A DNA stretch of 64,000 bases, from contig JAFGDR010000040.1 of the NCBI GenBank assembly GCA_016932035.1, positions 62,001 through 126,000 of the forward strand. The letters are read 5' to 3'. The first letter of the stretch is position 1. The number at the start of each line of letters is the position of its first letter. A model generated the notes under the pieces. The model searched no databases, was not told the origin of the DNA, and saw nothing but the letters and a program-made list of their open reading frames with translations. Position numbers and translations under genes: made by a program. Shown in pieces: positions 54,997 to 63,551 of this stretch. The stretch comes from Candidatus Cloacimonadota bacterium (GTDB taxonomy: Bacteria > Cloacimonadota > Cloacimonadia > JGIOTU-2).

Positions 54997-55027
54997 CTAT
55001 TCGGCTTAATCTATACCTACAATAACT

Positions 55028-55894
55028 TTAAAATAACTCTTCCTGCTCGCTCTTCTTCTCATACACCTTCATCTTCCGTGAAATGTCATACTTCGCACAC
55101 AATTCATCTAAATATTTGTAAAGTTCATCTGCACTGGGAACTGCACACTGATATTGCTCTCCATACCTGATCTCATACTTAGTTCTCAGTCCGGGAAAGA
55201 GCTCATCTAATTTTGTATAAAAATATTCCCGTTGCCCACTCCGAAGTGACATACCAAACCACGGAAGAATATACGACGCGCCGCTTTCTTTTGCTTTCCC
55301 AACAATTGCTCTCACATTATCTTTTGTGTCTTCAATAAACGGAAGAACCGGCATGAGAAGCACGCCTGTATAAATTCCATTCTTGTGTAACTCTTTCATT
55401 GCAGCAAATCGTTCAGATGCAACTGGTGCACCTGGTTCGAGCTTTCTGCACAGGTTATCGTCTGCAGTTGTTATTGTGAAACTTACTGCTGCATATTGCT
55501 TAGCTATTTTTCCCAGGATATCAATATCGCGCGTTACCAATGTGCTTTTAGTCAGAACATGAATGGGAAATCTGTTTCTATGGATTACGTACAGTGCTTG
55601 TCTGGTCAGTTCTCTCTCTTTTTCGATCGGCATGTACGGATCGTTCATCGAGCCGAATCCAATCGTTCCTTTTATCCTTTTTCGTGGAAGTTCATCCTTG
55701 AGGATGTCGATGGCATTTGTCTTAACAAGAATATCAGCAAAATTCTCTATCCTGTAGCAATCACTTCTGGAATCACAATAGATACATTGGTGCTGGCATC
55801 CGCGGTAAAGGTTCAAATTATAACGCAATCCGAACCACGTATCCGGCTGCCTCACATGATTGAGGATTGTTTTTACTTGTATATCTTTGATCAT
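55028..55894 (-). CDS. SPL-family radical SAM protein
   Basis: 288 residues. The CxxxCxxC cluster motif is in YRGCQHQCIYCDSR (near 32-45), followed by FGSMNDPYMPIE and the TIM-barrel pattern of SPL/Rv2578c-like radical SAM proteins, including ISFTITT (here VSFTITTADD) and a Glu-rich tail. The family includes spore photoproduct lyase relatives; substrate here unknown. Single gene. Confidence 0.82.
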   Translation of the reverse strand: MIKDIQVKTILNHVRQPDTWFGLRYNLNLYRGCQHQCIYCDSRSDCYRIENFADILVKTNAIDILKDELPRKRIKGTIGFGSMNDPYMPIEKERELTRQALYVIHRNRFPIHVLTKSTLVTRDIDILGKIAKQYAAVSFTITTADDNLCRKLEPGAPVASERFAAMKELHKNGIYTGVLLMPVLPFIEDTKDNVRAIVGKAKESGASYILPWFGMSLRSGQREYFYTKLDELFPGLRTKYEIRYGEQYQCAVPSADELYKYLDELCAKYDISRKMKVYEKKSEQEELF

Positions 55895-55934
55895 CAGATT
55901 CTTCGCAAAAATTCCCTATCGAGTGATAATCTTC

Positions 55935-56786
55935 TTATTCGAGAATATTTTTTATCCTTGCTTCTGCAACAGCGCTCATCTCTTCATCATCAATAATGAC
56001 ATACATATCACGCGCGCGAATGTAACAACTCAATGCCATCTCCGCATCCATCAGATTTTCGTAGGCAACACCGATTGCATAGACATCATCGGCAAGTCCG
56101 CCCGTGTTCTCAATAAGCTGGTCGTATTCATGAGCAATCTCAAAGAATTCGATTGCTTTTATCCATTGCTTTTCTTTGCTCAGCGCATATCCAAGTGTAT
56201 ATGCAGCATAGGGAATGATCTTGGGGTCGTCGAGTTTGTTCTTTTTGAACATCGAACGTAAGGCGGGTATGTTACGCTTAACTTTGTCAAATTCCTGGTT
56301 ATAGGGCTGTTCTGTTTTTAGCAATGCCAGCAGCCTGTATGAAAGAAGCTCTGTCTGCATCTCTTTTTGATTTGTCTCGACTGCCAGTGAAAGCGTTATG
56401 ACCCTGCCATACTCTTCTTTATCAAATGCCACTTCCATCTGCAAAAGGTAGAGCAGCGGAATCAGGTCGGGTGCATCATTGTGCGCGATGACAGACATCT
56501 TCATATACCAGTCATCGTACTGCTCCATGTTATCAAGATAATAATACTGCCGGGCAACACTCAGCCCTGAAATAATGATGCCCTTCAGGTTGTCCACGCT
56601 TGAATAAAGATCATATGCCTTCTCAAAAAGGAGTTGTGCCTGGAAATATTTCCCGTCGGCTTCTACTTTCTGAGCGCGTTTCGTGATCTCATTTGCATCC
56701 TTTGTGGATTGCAATTCTACATATTTCGGCAAACTCGAACAGGCAAGAAGTCCAAAAAGTCCTATAAAAAGTATTATTTTTTTCAT
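55935..56786 (-). CDS. TPR-like lipoprotein
   Basis: 283 residues with a lipoprotein signal: MKKIILFIGLFGLLACSSLP, Cys16 as the lipidated residue. The mature part is helical, with TPR-like pairs such as AQLLFEKAYDLY and WIKAIEFFEIAHEYD. It overlaps the mlaD stop by 4 bases (ATGA) and so belongs to the Mla operon, perhaps as a periplasmic partner. No family name can be given. Confidence 0.7.
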   Translation of the reverse strand: MKKIILFIGLFGLLACSSLPKYVELQSTKDANEITKRAQKVEADGKYFQAQLLFEKAYDLYSSVDNLKGIIISGLSVARQYYYLDNMEQYDDWYMKMSVIAHNDAPDLIPLLYLLQMEVAFDKEEYGRVITLSLAVETNQKEMQTELLSYRLLALLKTEQPYNQEFDKVKRNIPALRSMFKKNKLDDPKIIPYAAYTLGYALSKEKQWIKAIEFFEIAHEYDQLIENTGGLADDVYAIGVAYENLMDAEMALSCYIRARDMYVIIDDEEMSAVAEARIKNILE

Positions 56787-57829
56787 TGGTCTAAATCCAT
56801 GAGTCTAATCTTTGTATTTTTTTGCTGGGTTGGTGCTTCCTCTTTGATTCCTCCGCGCAGGAAGGGATTATTGTTGAGGGCTTCCAGTGTTTTCTGAGCT
56901 GTTTGAAGTGATATCTTGCTCTTTGCAACAATATCCGCAAATTCCGGCATCTGCTGGTACATGAAATCCAAAATTTTGTTCATAGAGACAAGATTCTGGT
57001 TCAATGTCAATAGCATATCACGCATCGGGTAGATCAGGTTTTCCCTGCTGGGATCGATCAACTTGACCGCAAGATCATCGGGATCTTTGTAATTAGCAAG
57101 CATTTCATCTAGCTGCGCAGCAGTGCCTTTGAAATCATCGGTAAGGTCTGCCACATTACTGAGAATTCTGAACAATGCACCATCTTCGGGATTATTATCT
57201 TTTTGCAAGGAGGTCAAAATTGAGTTTATATTTTCCAGTGATACATCCATTTTGTCCGTCATATTTGCAAGGTTATATACCATACGGAAGAGCGCTCCCT
57301 GCTCGGGATTGTCATCCTGAGTAAGATTATAGAGAAGTTGATCCACATTCTTCAACACGGATTCCATCATATCCCCGCTCTTTTTGACGAACCCTTCTTT
57401 CAACAACCTTTTGCCTTCAGGAGTATCCAGCGACGGGATGAACTCCCCTTCTGCTAGCACTTTGCTCCAATCTGGTCCTTGCAAAAATTCCATGGTGCTT
57501 CGTCCGGTAACGGGATTCGTTGCCTTGAAGATTGCTGAATTCTCGACAATCTTGTTTCGGAATTCTTTATACACGATCAGTTCAGCATCGATTTGGTTAT
57601 TTATATTGAGTGAATACTTCTTTAACTTTCCAATTTCATATCCCTTAAAAAAGAGTTTCGTCGAATTCGACAGTCCGGTTGCATCTACGAACTGTGTTAA
57701 AAAATAATATTTCCTGTCAAAGATCCGTTTCGATATTGCGACCACAACAAGGGTAAAAATAAGTGCCATTACTGCAACAAAGAAAAAGATGCCAACGATC
57801 TTATCTGTATGCTTAAATTTAAACTTCAT
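56783..57829 (-). CDS. mlaD: MlaD-like MCE-domain protein
   Basis: 348 residues. One N-terminal membrane helix (IVGIFFFVAVMALIFTLVVV), an MCE domain (about 40-125: FVDATGLSNSTKLFFKGYEIGKLKKYSL in two parts, and RSTMEFLQGP), then a long helical region with repeated units around residues 150-260 (NPEQGALFRMVYNLANMTD and NPEDGALFRILSNVADLTD). MCE proteins form a periplasmic ring that ferries lipids between the membranes. Overlaps the ATPase gene by 11 bases. Confidence 0.85.
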   Translation of the reverse strand: MKFKFKHTDKIVGIFFFVAVMALIFTLVVVAISKRIFDRKYYFLTQFVDATGLSNSTKLFFKGYEIGKLKKYSLNINNQIDAELIVYKEFRNKIVENSAIFKATNPVTGRSTMEFLQGPDWSKVLAEGEFIPSLDTPEGKRLLKEGFVKKSGDMMESVLKNVDQLLYNLTQDDNPEQGALFRMVYNLANMTDKMDVSLENINSILTSLQKDNNPEDGALFRILSNVADLTDDFKGTAAQLDEMLANYKDPDDLAVKLIDPSRENLIYPMRDMLLTLNQNLVSMNKILDFMYQQMPEFADIVAKSKISLQTAQKTLEALNNNPFLRGGIKEEAPTQQKNTKIRLMDLDQ

Positions 57830-58565
57830 CTTCGACTCCTACCAAGTCCGATAATATATCTAATTTCTTAATGTTCTGTAAAAAGTTTTTATCTTCTTTG
57901 TATGATATTTTTTGGATAGTCCCCTTTTCGACATGCACAACCTGGTCTGCAACTGCCTTTATGATATCGAAGGAATTGCTTGAGATGATCATGGTCGTGC
58001 CTTTTTCTTTGAGATCTTTAAGCATCTGTATCACCTTGATCTGGTTCCTGATATCAAGATTGAAGAGTGGTTTGTTGATGATGATCAACTCGGGATGAGT
58101 GATGATAGCGCGAATAAAGGAGAGTATCTTTTTCGAAGTATAGGAAATGAATGCCGGTCTTTTTTCAAGCACTTGAGGTACATCAAAATAGGTGCATAAG
58201 TCCTTTATCTCTTTCATCACTTTGGATTTTATAAACTGCATTGAATAGAATTGAACCGGCAAAAGCAGATTTTCAAGCACGGTTAGATTTGAGAGAAATG
58301 CACCTTCTTGGAATACAAAGGATAACCGTTTCTTTGTTTCGATCAGTTCATGTTCCTCTTTTTCATAAAGATCGACTCCATCGATAAGCAACGTTCCTCT
58401 TAGAGGTTCATAAAAACCACCAAGTACATTGAGCAAAATCCCATTATAGTAACCATACGATCCTATGATAACGCATGTGTTTTTGTCTTTCACATCGAAA
58501 GAAATATTTTCCAGGATGACTTGTTCATCGATTTCAACTGACACATTTTTTATTTCGATATTCAT
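57819..58565 (-). CDS. MlaF-like ABC ATPase homologue with degenerate catalytic motifs
   Basis: 248 residues from ATG 58565 (ATG 58580 is the alternative). The ABC fold is plain: IEIKNVSVEID opening, Q-loop FQEGAFLSNLTVLEN (Gln86) and D-loop NLD. But Walker A reads GSYGYYNG (35-42; Lys replaced by Asn41, Ser/Thr by Gly), the signature LSGGQ reads ISYTS (140-144), Walker B ends INKP where DEP is expected (Asn164, Lys165), and the H-loop His is Asn197. The frame is intact and overlaps its neighbours tightly, so it appears to be kept by selection as a pseudo-ATPase. Partner of the MlaE permease and MCE protein. Confidence 0.85.
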   Translation of the reverse strand: MNIEIKNVSVEIDEQVILENISFDVKDKNTCVIIGSYGYYNGILLNVLGGFYEPLRGTLLIDGVDLYEKEEHELIETKKRLSFVFQEGAFLSNLTVLENLLLPVQFYSMQFIKSKVMKEIKDLCTYFDVPQVLEKRPAFISYTSKKILSFIRAIITHPELIIINKPLFNLDIRNQIKVIQMLKDLKEKGTTMIISSNSFDIIKAVADQVVHVEKGTIQKISYKEDKNFLQNIKKLDILSDLVGVEDEV

Positions 58566-58569
58566 GATA

Positions 58570-59355
58570 TTAGAGTACATAGAATAAAACGGTTATGACA
58601 ATATCAAAAACCACGACTGCGATAACCGATGACACTGCTGCTTTGATCGTACGCTGCGGCACTTCTGTTGTTGCGGTGGATACCTTCAAACCCTGGTAAC
58701 ATGAAATGAGCGCAATAGCCATTCCAAATACTATCGATTTTATCACAAAAATAATTATGTCTGCGAAAGATAATTCATAAAGGAACTGACTCACGAAATA
58801 ACCAAAATTGATCGGATAAAATATTGTTGAAAAAAGCCACCCACCAATCACTGCTGCAAGATTAAAATAAATCGTAAGAAGAAACATTGCAACGACAACA
58901 CCAATGAAACGTGACACCACGAGATATGAGATCGGTGAAATACCAAAGGATCGCAGAAGATTGATCTCATTATTAACGATCATATTGCCGAGTTCAGTGG
59001 AAATCGCTGTTCCTGACCTTGCTATTACGATAAGTGCAGTAATGATACTGCTCAACTCGCGTATCACCACTGTCACAAGGATCACATATACGAGCTGGCT
59101 CTTTCCAAAACCACCAAGTATATAGTTTCCTTCAAGAATGATAAGTCCACCGATACTCAGTGCTATGAAAATAATAAGAGGGAGTGCTTCGTAGCCGGTA
59201 AACATGATCTGACGGAGCAGTACAATGAATCCGATTTGTTTCTGGCGGTGAAAGGTAAGTGTTTTACGAAACACCTGCATCACAAAAAGATAGAACTCTT
59301 TTGTGTTTTCAAACCGTGTACGAAGACCGGCACCGAGAGATCCAAAAAGACTCAA
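58570..59355 (-). CDS. mlaE: MlaE-like ABC transporter permease
   Basis: 261 residues starting at TTG 59355, eight bases after AAGGAG. Five or six membrane helices and the conserved MlaE segment ARSGTAISTELGNMIVNNEINLLRSFGISPISYLVVSR. First gene of the operon mlaE-ATPase-mlaD-lipoprotein. Expected to move phospholipids at the inner membrane. Direction of transport unknown. Confidence 0.88.
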   Translation of the reverse strand: MSLFGSLGAGLRTRFENTKEFYLFVMQVFRKTLTFHRQKQIGFIVLLRQIMFTGYEALPLIIFIALSIGGLIILEGNYILGGFGKSQLVYVILVTVVIRELSSIITALIVIARSGTAISTELGNMIVNNEINLLRSFGISPISYLVVSRFIGVVVAMFLLTIYFNLAAVIGGWLFSTIFYPINFGYFVSQFLYELSFADIIIFVIKSIVFGMAIALISCYQGLKVSTATTEVPQRTIKAAVSSVIAVVVFDIVITVLFYVL

Positions 59356-59448
59356 ATATACTCCTTATCGTGCATCCTATATGAACAATTGAACATGAGA
59401 AGTGAGTGTGGCATGGAGTTAATTTTTGTCAATAAATGCATAAAGCAA

Positions 59449-59472
59449 AAGCGTTTACATGAGTAACCGCTT
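59449..59472 (-). terminator. terminator of htpG
   Basis: On the minus strand AAGCGGTTAC, loop TCAT, GTAAACGCTT, with one mismatch, followed by TTTGCTTT. It lies 25 bases past the htpG stop. Confidence 0.5.
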
Positions 59473-59496
59473 ATATAATTTTATCAATTAAGAATG

Positions 59497-61311
59497 TTAA
59501 TTGATCATTAGTAATACTTTATTCGATTTCTCGATAAAGGATTGAAGTTCTTTACCGGTAAGAGGTTTCTGTTCAATAAGACCAAGTTCATGGATGTAAC
59601 TGCAAAGCAGTTGTACCTCTTCGGTCTTACCTTTGTCATTGAGTGTGAGAATTTTTTTCACGGTATCATTTTCACTATTAACAACAAGTGTATGGTTTGC
59701 AAGCATATCTGCACCTTCTGGATTTGCAAACTGGCTCATTTCCTGGAATCGGCGCATATGCTCATTGAACACGACCATTGCAGGAATATCTTTCACTTTC
59801 AAGCTCTTCACTTCGATAGTGATCTTGTCATTATTCAATGCTTTTTCAAAGACACTTTTGATCTTATCTGAGGGAGTTTTATTATCCTGATCAACGATCT
59901 CCTTCTTATCTTTATTCACGATATTTTCATTAATTTCAGAATCGATGCGGACAAATGAAACATTACCCTTATCCATTTCTATCTTCTGGAATACATGTCC
60001 ATCGAGAATGGTCGGTGCAAAGATAACCTCGACGCCCTGCTCTTTCATCATATTCATATAAGTGACCTGAAGGTCTTCGCTCGGGGCATAGTATATCTTC
60101 TTCTGCTTGCCTTCCTGAGGATTTCTGAGAAGATACTCATCAATAGTAACGTAATCACCTTTCGTGGTTTTGAAAATGAGCTGCCCGATTAGATTTTCAT
60201 AGAATTTCTCTTCGGTCAGCATGCCGTATTTTATGAAATGATTTATGTCATTCCAAAGGTTTTCATAACGTTTTCTGTCTTCTTTGAAAATATCTTTCAA
60301 GCTGTCAGCTACCTTTTTGATGATATACTGTGAAATCTTCTTAACCTGTTGGTCTTCCTGCAAAAAACTTCGGGAAACATTCAAAGGAATATCCGGAATG
60401 TCCATTCCACCTCGCAGTAAGAGAAGAAATTCCGGCACAACACCTTTTAGGTCGTCTGCAACGAATACATCATGGCAATACAGCTTTATCTTCCCTCTAT
60501 TCAGATCGAAATCGAGCTGGTTGATTTTTGGGAAATAGAGTATTCCTTCTAGTTTGAAAGGATAATCAACATTAAGGTGTATCCAGAAAAGAGGATCTTC
60601 ATATTGATGGAAGAGTTCTTTATAGAATTCCTTGTATTCGTTTTCTTCGATGTCTTTCGGTTTTTTATGCCAGAGTGCCTTTTGAATGTTCACAACTTTC
60701 TTATCAAAAACAATAGGGAAGGGCATGAAATTACAGTATTTCTCGATAAGGTCTTTTACCTTCATGTCCTCGAGATAGTCTTCGTTTTCTTTGTTCAGAA
60801 ATATCGTGACGGTCGTACCTGGCTCTTTTCTCTTTCCTTCTGAAAGTTCAAAATCCGTACTGCCCTCGCACTCCCAGTATGCCGGAGTCGAATTCTTCTT
60901 ATATGAAAGTGAATCGATAGTGACTTTCTTTCCAACCATGAATGAAGAGTAAAATCCCAGCCCAAACTGCCCGATCATCTTACCCTGTCTATCTTTATAC
61001 TTTTCTACAAAATCCTCAGCGCTTGAGAATGCGATCTGGTTGATATATTTCTTGATCTCCTGCTGGGTCATACCGATCCCATTGTCGTTGATCTCGAGTG
61101 CTTTCTTGCGTTTGTTGATCTTAACCTCGACTTGAAGATCATCTCTTTTCACATCAGGATCCATTGCTTCACGTTTGTTCATTGCATCGACTGCATTGGC
61201 GATCAGCTCTCGGAGGAAAATATCATGCTCAGAATAGAGCCATTTCTTAATGATGGGAAAAATATTTTCGGTATGAACGGTTAGTTTACCTTGTTTTTTC
61301 TCTTGTGCCAT
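59497..61311 (-). CDS. htpG: molecular chaperone HtpG (Hsp90)
   Basis: 604 residues, slightly shorter than the 624 of E. coli. GHKL ATPase motifs: YSEHDIFLRELIANAVDA, DNGIGM and GQFGLGFYSSFMVG. The middle domain carries the catalytic-loop region (NVSRSFLQ) and the C-terminal dimerisation domain is complete. ATP-dependent cytosolic chaperone. Single gene with its own terminator. Confidence 0.95.
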   Translation of the reverse strand: MAQEKKQGKLTVHTENIFPIIKKWLYSEHDIFLRELIANAVDAMNKREAMDPDVKRDDLQVEVKINKRKKALEINDNGIGMTQQEIKKYINQIAFSSAEDFVEKYKDRQGKMIGQFGLGFYSSFMVGKKVTIDSLSYKKNSTPAYWECEGSTDFELSEGKRKEPGTTVTIFLNKENEDYLEDMKVKDLIEKYCNFMPFPIVFDKKVVNIQKALWHKKPKDIEENEYKEFYKELFHQYEDPLFWIHLNVDYPFKLEGILYFPKINQLDFDLNRGKIKLYCHDVFVADDLKGVVPEFLLLLRGGMDIPDIPLNVSRSFLQEDQQVKKISQYIIKKVADSLKDIFKEDRKRYENLWNDINHFIKYGMLTEEKFYENLIGQLIFKTTKGDYVTIDEYLLRNPQEGKQKKIYYAPSEDLQVTYMNMMKEQGVEVIFAPTILDGHVFQKIEMDKGNVSFVRIDSEINENIVNKDKKEIVDQDNKTPSDKIKSVFEKALNNDKITIEVKSLKVKDIPAMVVFNEHMRRFQEMSQFANPEGADMLANHTLVVNSENDTVKKILTLNDKGKTEEVQLLCSYIHELGLIEQKPLTGKELQSFIEKSNKVLLMIN

Positions 61312-61385
61312 TTGTTATGTCCTCAAATATTTTTTTAGAGATAATATAAGTGTAAGATGTACTATGTCAAAGTAAGACTATTGTA

Positions 61386-61952
61386 TTATGAATCAGTTGA
61401 ATCCAGATACACATAACATCCGGCTCTTGTTGGATGATCCTTCACAAGTGTTTTATAAGGAACCTTCCTGATAAGCCACATTATAAGAAGATCACCTCCG
61501 GAAAATAACAGAAAGAGCAATCCTATAATGAAAACAGGTCCGCAATGAAAGATCAGACCTACTATAATTGGAACCACACCGAGTATTACTGCAGGCGCGA
61601 GAAGTGCAATGCGATAATAAATGGCTTTTAGTGGTTTTTTGTAATGAGCATACGGTGTGAGAGAGTGCCATTGAATCCCAATATGGATATGTTCAAATCC
61701 AGTGTCGCTGAACATACCAAAGACAATTGCATGAAGCCCCTCATGGGCAAAAATCCCTGCTATAATTATTGGTATAACAAGCCACCATCCGAACACAAGC
61801 TTCTGTGCAGCAAAGATCAAACTCGTAACACCATAAATGTAAATATAGAGTGGTATCAGAATGATAATGAGTAAAAGTATGATCGGTATGCATTTGATGC
61901 TCGCAGTGAACATATCCGTAGATATATCTTCAAATGTATCACTCTCATTCAT
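61386..61952 (-). CDS. DUF3267-type membrane metalloprotease
   Basis: 188 residues from the ATG at 61952, which overlaps the preceding stop in ATGAATGA. Four membrane segments, and HEGLH (HExxH) in AGIFAHEGLHAIVFG with a second conserved region (GDLLIMW) near the C-terminus. Members of the family are putative zinc proteases. Last gene of the CcdA-thioredoxin-ArsC-CDF operon; no known link to arsenic. Confidence 0.75.
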   Translation of the reverse strand: MNESDTFEDISTDMFTASIKCIPIILLLIIILIPLYIYIYGVTSLIFAAQKLVFGWWLVIPIIIAGIFAHEGLHAIVFGMFSDTGFEHIHIGIQWHSLTPYAHYKKPLKAIYYRIALLAPAVILGVVPIIVGLIFHCGPVFIIGLLFLLFSGGDLLIMWLIRKVPYKTLVKDHPTRAGCYVYLDSTDS

Positions 61953-62844
61953 AGGGTTCAATGTGAATGACCGCATCGAGAATATTGTGCCCTTTCTTGA
62001 GTAAAACTTCCCGGACTTTTTCAGCGGTCTCGTGACCTTCCGAAACCGATTTGTTTCCATCAACAAGCACGTGCATATCGACAAATATACCATGACCTCC
62101 ATCCCGGGTTCGTATCGCATGCGCATCCTTAACTCCCTGCACTTCCATTGCAATCGCTCTGATCTGCTCTTTTTCCTTTGCTGTAACTCCTGAATCAGAG
62201 AGTGTCTTTAAGGTAGGATAAACAATATCCCATGATACTTTCAAAATAATGATTGCAACAACGATCGCCCCTATCCTATCGACCACAGCCCATTCCGGTT
62301 TAATAACAGCTACACCTACCGCAACTAAAGCGGGTATAGAACTAAAAACATCGGATCGATGATGCCAGGCATTTGCTTTCATTGCGGATGATTTTACTTT
62401 GTCGCCGATCTTTACATTCCATCGGTAAAGCAGCTCTTTCACTATGACCGAGACAGCCGCACCAATAATCGCTATCCAAGAAGGTGTAGCGATACAGGGC
62501 TTGTTCAATGATGTTATCGCGTTGTAGCCCAATCCGACTGCAACTGCTGCCAGTGCAACTCCTATAAATCCAGTAATGATTGTCTCGATTCGCCAATGTC
62601 CGTAGGGATGGTCTTTATCCGGAGGTGCAGACCAGTATTTAACGCCGATCAGGACTGCAAAATCCGTTGCCATATCAGAAAGGCTGTGAACAGCGTCTGC
62701 TACGACTGCCTGGCTTTTGCCGAGAATTCCGAGGATAAATTTCAATAATGCCAGAAAGACATTCGAGAATAATCCCACCCAGGTTACTTTTCGTATCTCC
62801 CTGTTTTCTTGTTCTACGTCTGAAACGTTAAGCTCGTGTTCCAT
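61945..62844 (-). CDS. cation diffusion facilitator transporter
   Basis: 299 residues, six membrane segments. Metal-site residues: VVADAVHSLSDMATD (second helix HxxxD) and AWHHRSDVFSS (fifth helix HxxxD), a HPYGHWRIET loop and a C-terminal cytoplasmic domain (DAHAIRTRDGGHG, DMHVLVDG). Exports divalent metal ions such as Zn2+ or Fe2+ in exchange for protons. Overlaps arsC by 17 bases. Confidence 0.9.
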   Translation of the reverse strand: MEHELNVSDVEQENREIRKVTWVGLFSNVFLALLKFILGILGKSQAVVADAVHSLSDMATDFAVLIGVKYWSAPPDKDHPYGHWRIETIITGFIGVALAAVAVGLGYNAITSLNKPCIATPSWIAIIGAAVSVIVKELLYRWNVKIGDKVKSSAMKANAWHHRSDVFSSIPALVAVGVAVIKPEWAVVDRIGAIVVAIIILKVSWDIVYPTLKTLSDSGVTAKEKEQIRAIAMEVQGVKDAHAIRTRDGGHGIFVDMHVLVDGNKSVSEGHETAEKVREVLLKKGHNILDAVIHIEPYE

Positions 62845-63295
62845 GCAATTCTTTTAGTGTGCGCTTCAACTCTGGCAAGTTATTTTCTAACCACTCGAGA
62901 ATACGATCTCGCGTTTCTCTGAACGCACATAATTTTTCATCATGTGATCCTTGCGTATTAGAAGGATCATCAAAAGGTGCATGTACAATAATCTTACCCG
63001 GGAAAAATGGGCATGCTTCTTTTGCACTATCACATACAGTGACCACAACTTCGAACATCCGATCCCTGAAAGTATCTATTGATTTCGATTCATGATGTGA
63101 AATATCTATACCGATTTCTTTCAGTGCTTCTACAGACATAGGTTTGACTTTAGTTTTCTCTGTGCCTGCACTTTGAGCAATCCATGACTCATTGTAAAAA
63201 TGATTCACGAGACCCTCTGCCATCTGCGACCGTGCAGAATTATGCGTACAGATGAAAAAAATTTTATTCTTTTCCGAAGAGTCTTTCGAGCTCAT
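62828..63295 (-). CDS. arsC: arsenate reductase, thioredoxin-coupled (low-molecular-weight phosphatase fold)
   Basis: 155 residues. P-loop CTHNSARSQMAEG (CX5R), then the redox Cys in TVCDSAKEACPFFPG and the DP of APFDDPSN. It converts arsenate to arsenite with two extra cysteines regenerated by thioredoxin. The adjacent gene encodes a thioredoxin-like CAKC protein overlapping it by 32 bases. No arsenite pump (ArsB/Acr3) is visible in the window. Confidence 0.9.
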   Translation of the reverse strand: MSSKDSSEKNKIFFICTHNSARSQMAEGLVNHFYNESWIAQSAGTEKTKVKPMSVEALKEIGIDISHHESKSIDTFRDRMFEVVVTVCDSAKEACPFFPGKIIVHAPFDDPSNTQGSHDEKLCAFRETRDRILEWLENNLPELKRTLKELHGTRA

Positions 63296-63500
63296 AAACT
63301 GTCCATATCTTTCCTGTGGATTTCACTGCACCCTCGACAACAAGCGCAGGTGTCATCATAACTTCATATTCCATTATCTTATTGATGTCTGTTACTTTTT
63401 CAACTTCTGCATCGATGTTAAGATTTACAAGTGCAGTCCGCACGTTTTTTTCAAGCTGCCTGCATTTTGCACAGCCAGCACCAAGTATTTTGATATTCAT
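63264..63500 (-). CDS. small thioredoxin-fold redox protein
   Basis: 78 residues, opening MNIKILGAGCAKCRQLEKNV with the active CAKC, and the cis-Pro segment MMTPALVVEG. This is the redox-active disulfide protein 2 (glutaredoxin/thioredoxin-like) group. Likely reduces the ArsC disulfide or passes electrons from the CcdA homologue encoded before it. GGAGCAA precedes the ATG. Confidence 0.88.
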   Translation of the reverse strand: MNIKILGAGCAKCRQLEKNVRTALVNLNIDAEVEKVTDINKIMEYEVMMTPALVVEGAVKSTGKIWTVYELERLFGKE

Positions 63501-63551
63501 TGTTGCTCCTTTTTCGAATTAAATAATTCTCAATTCATTTTCATTATAATA

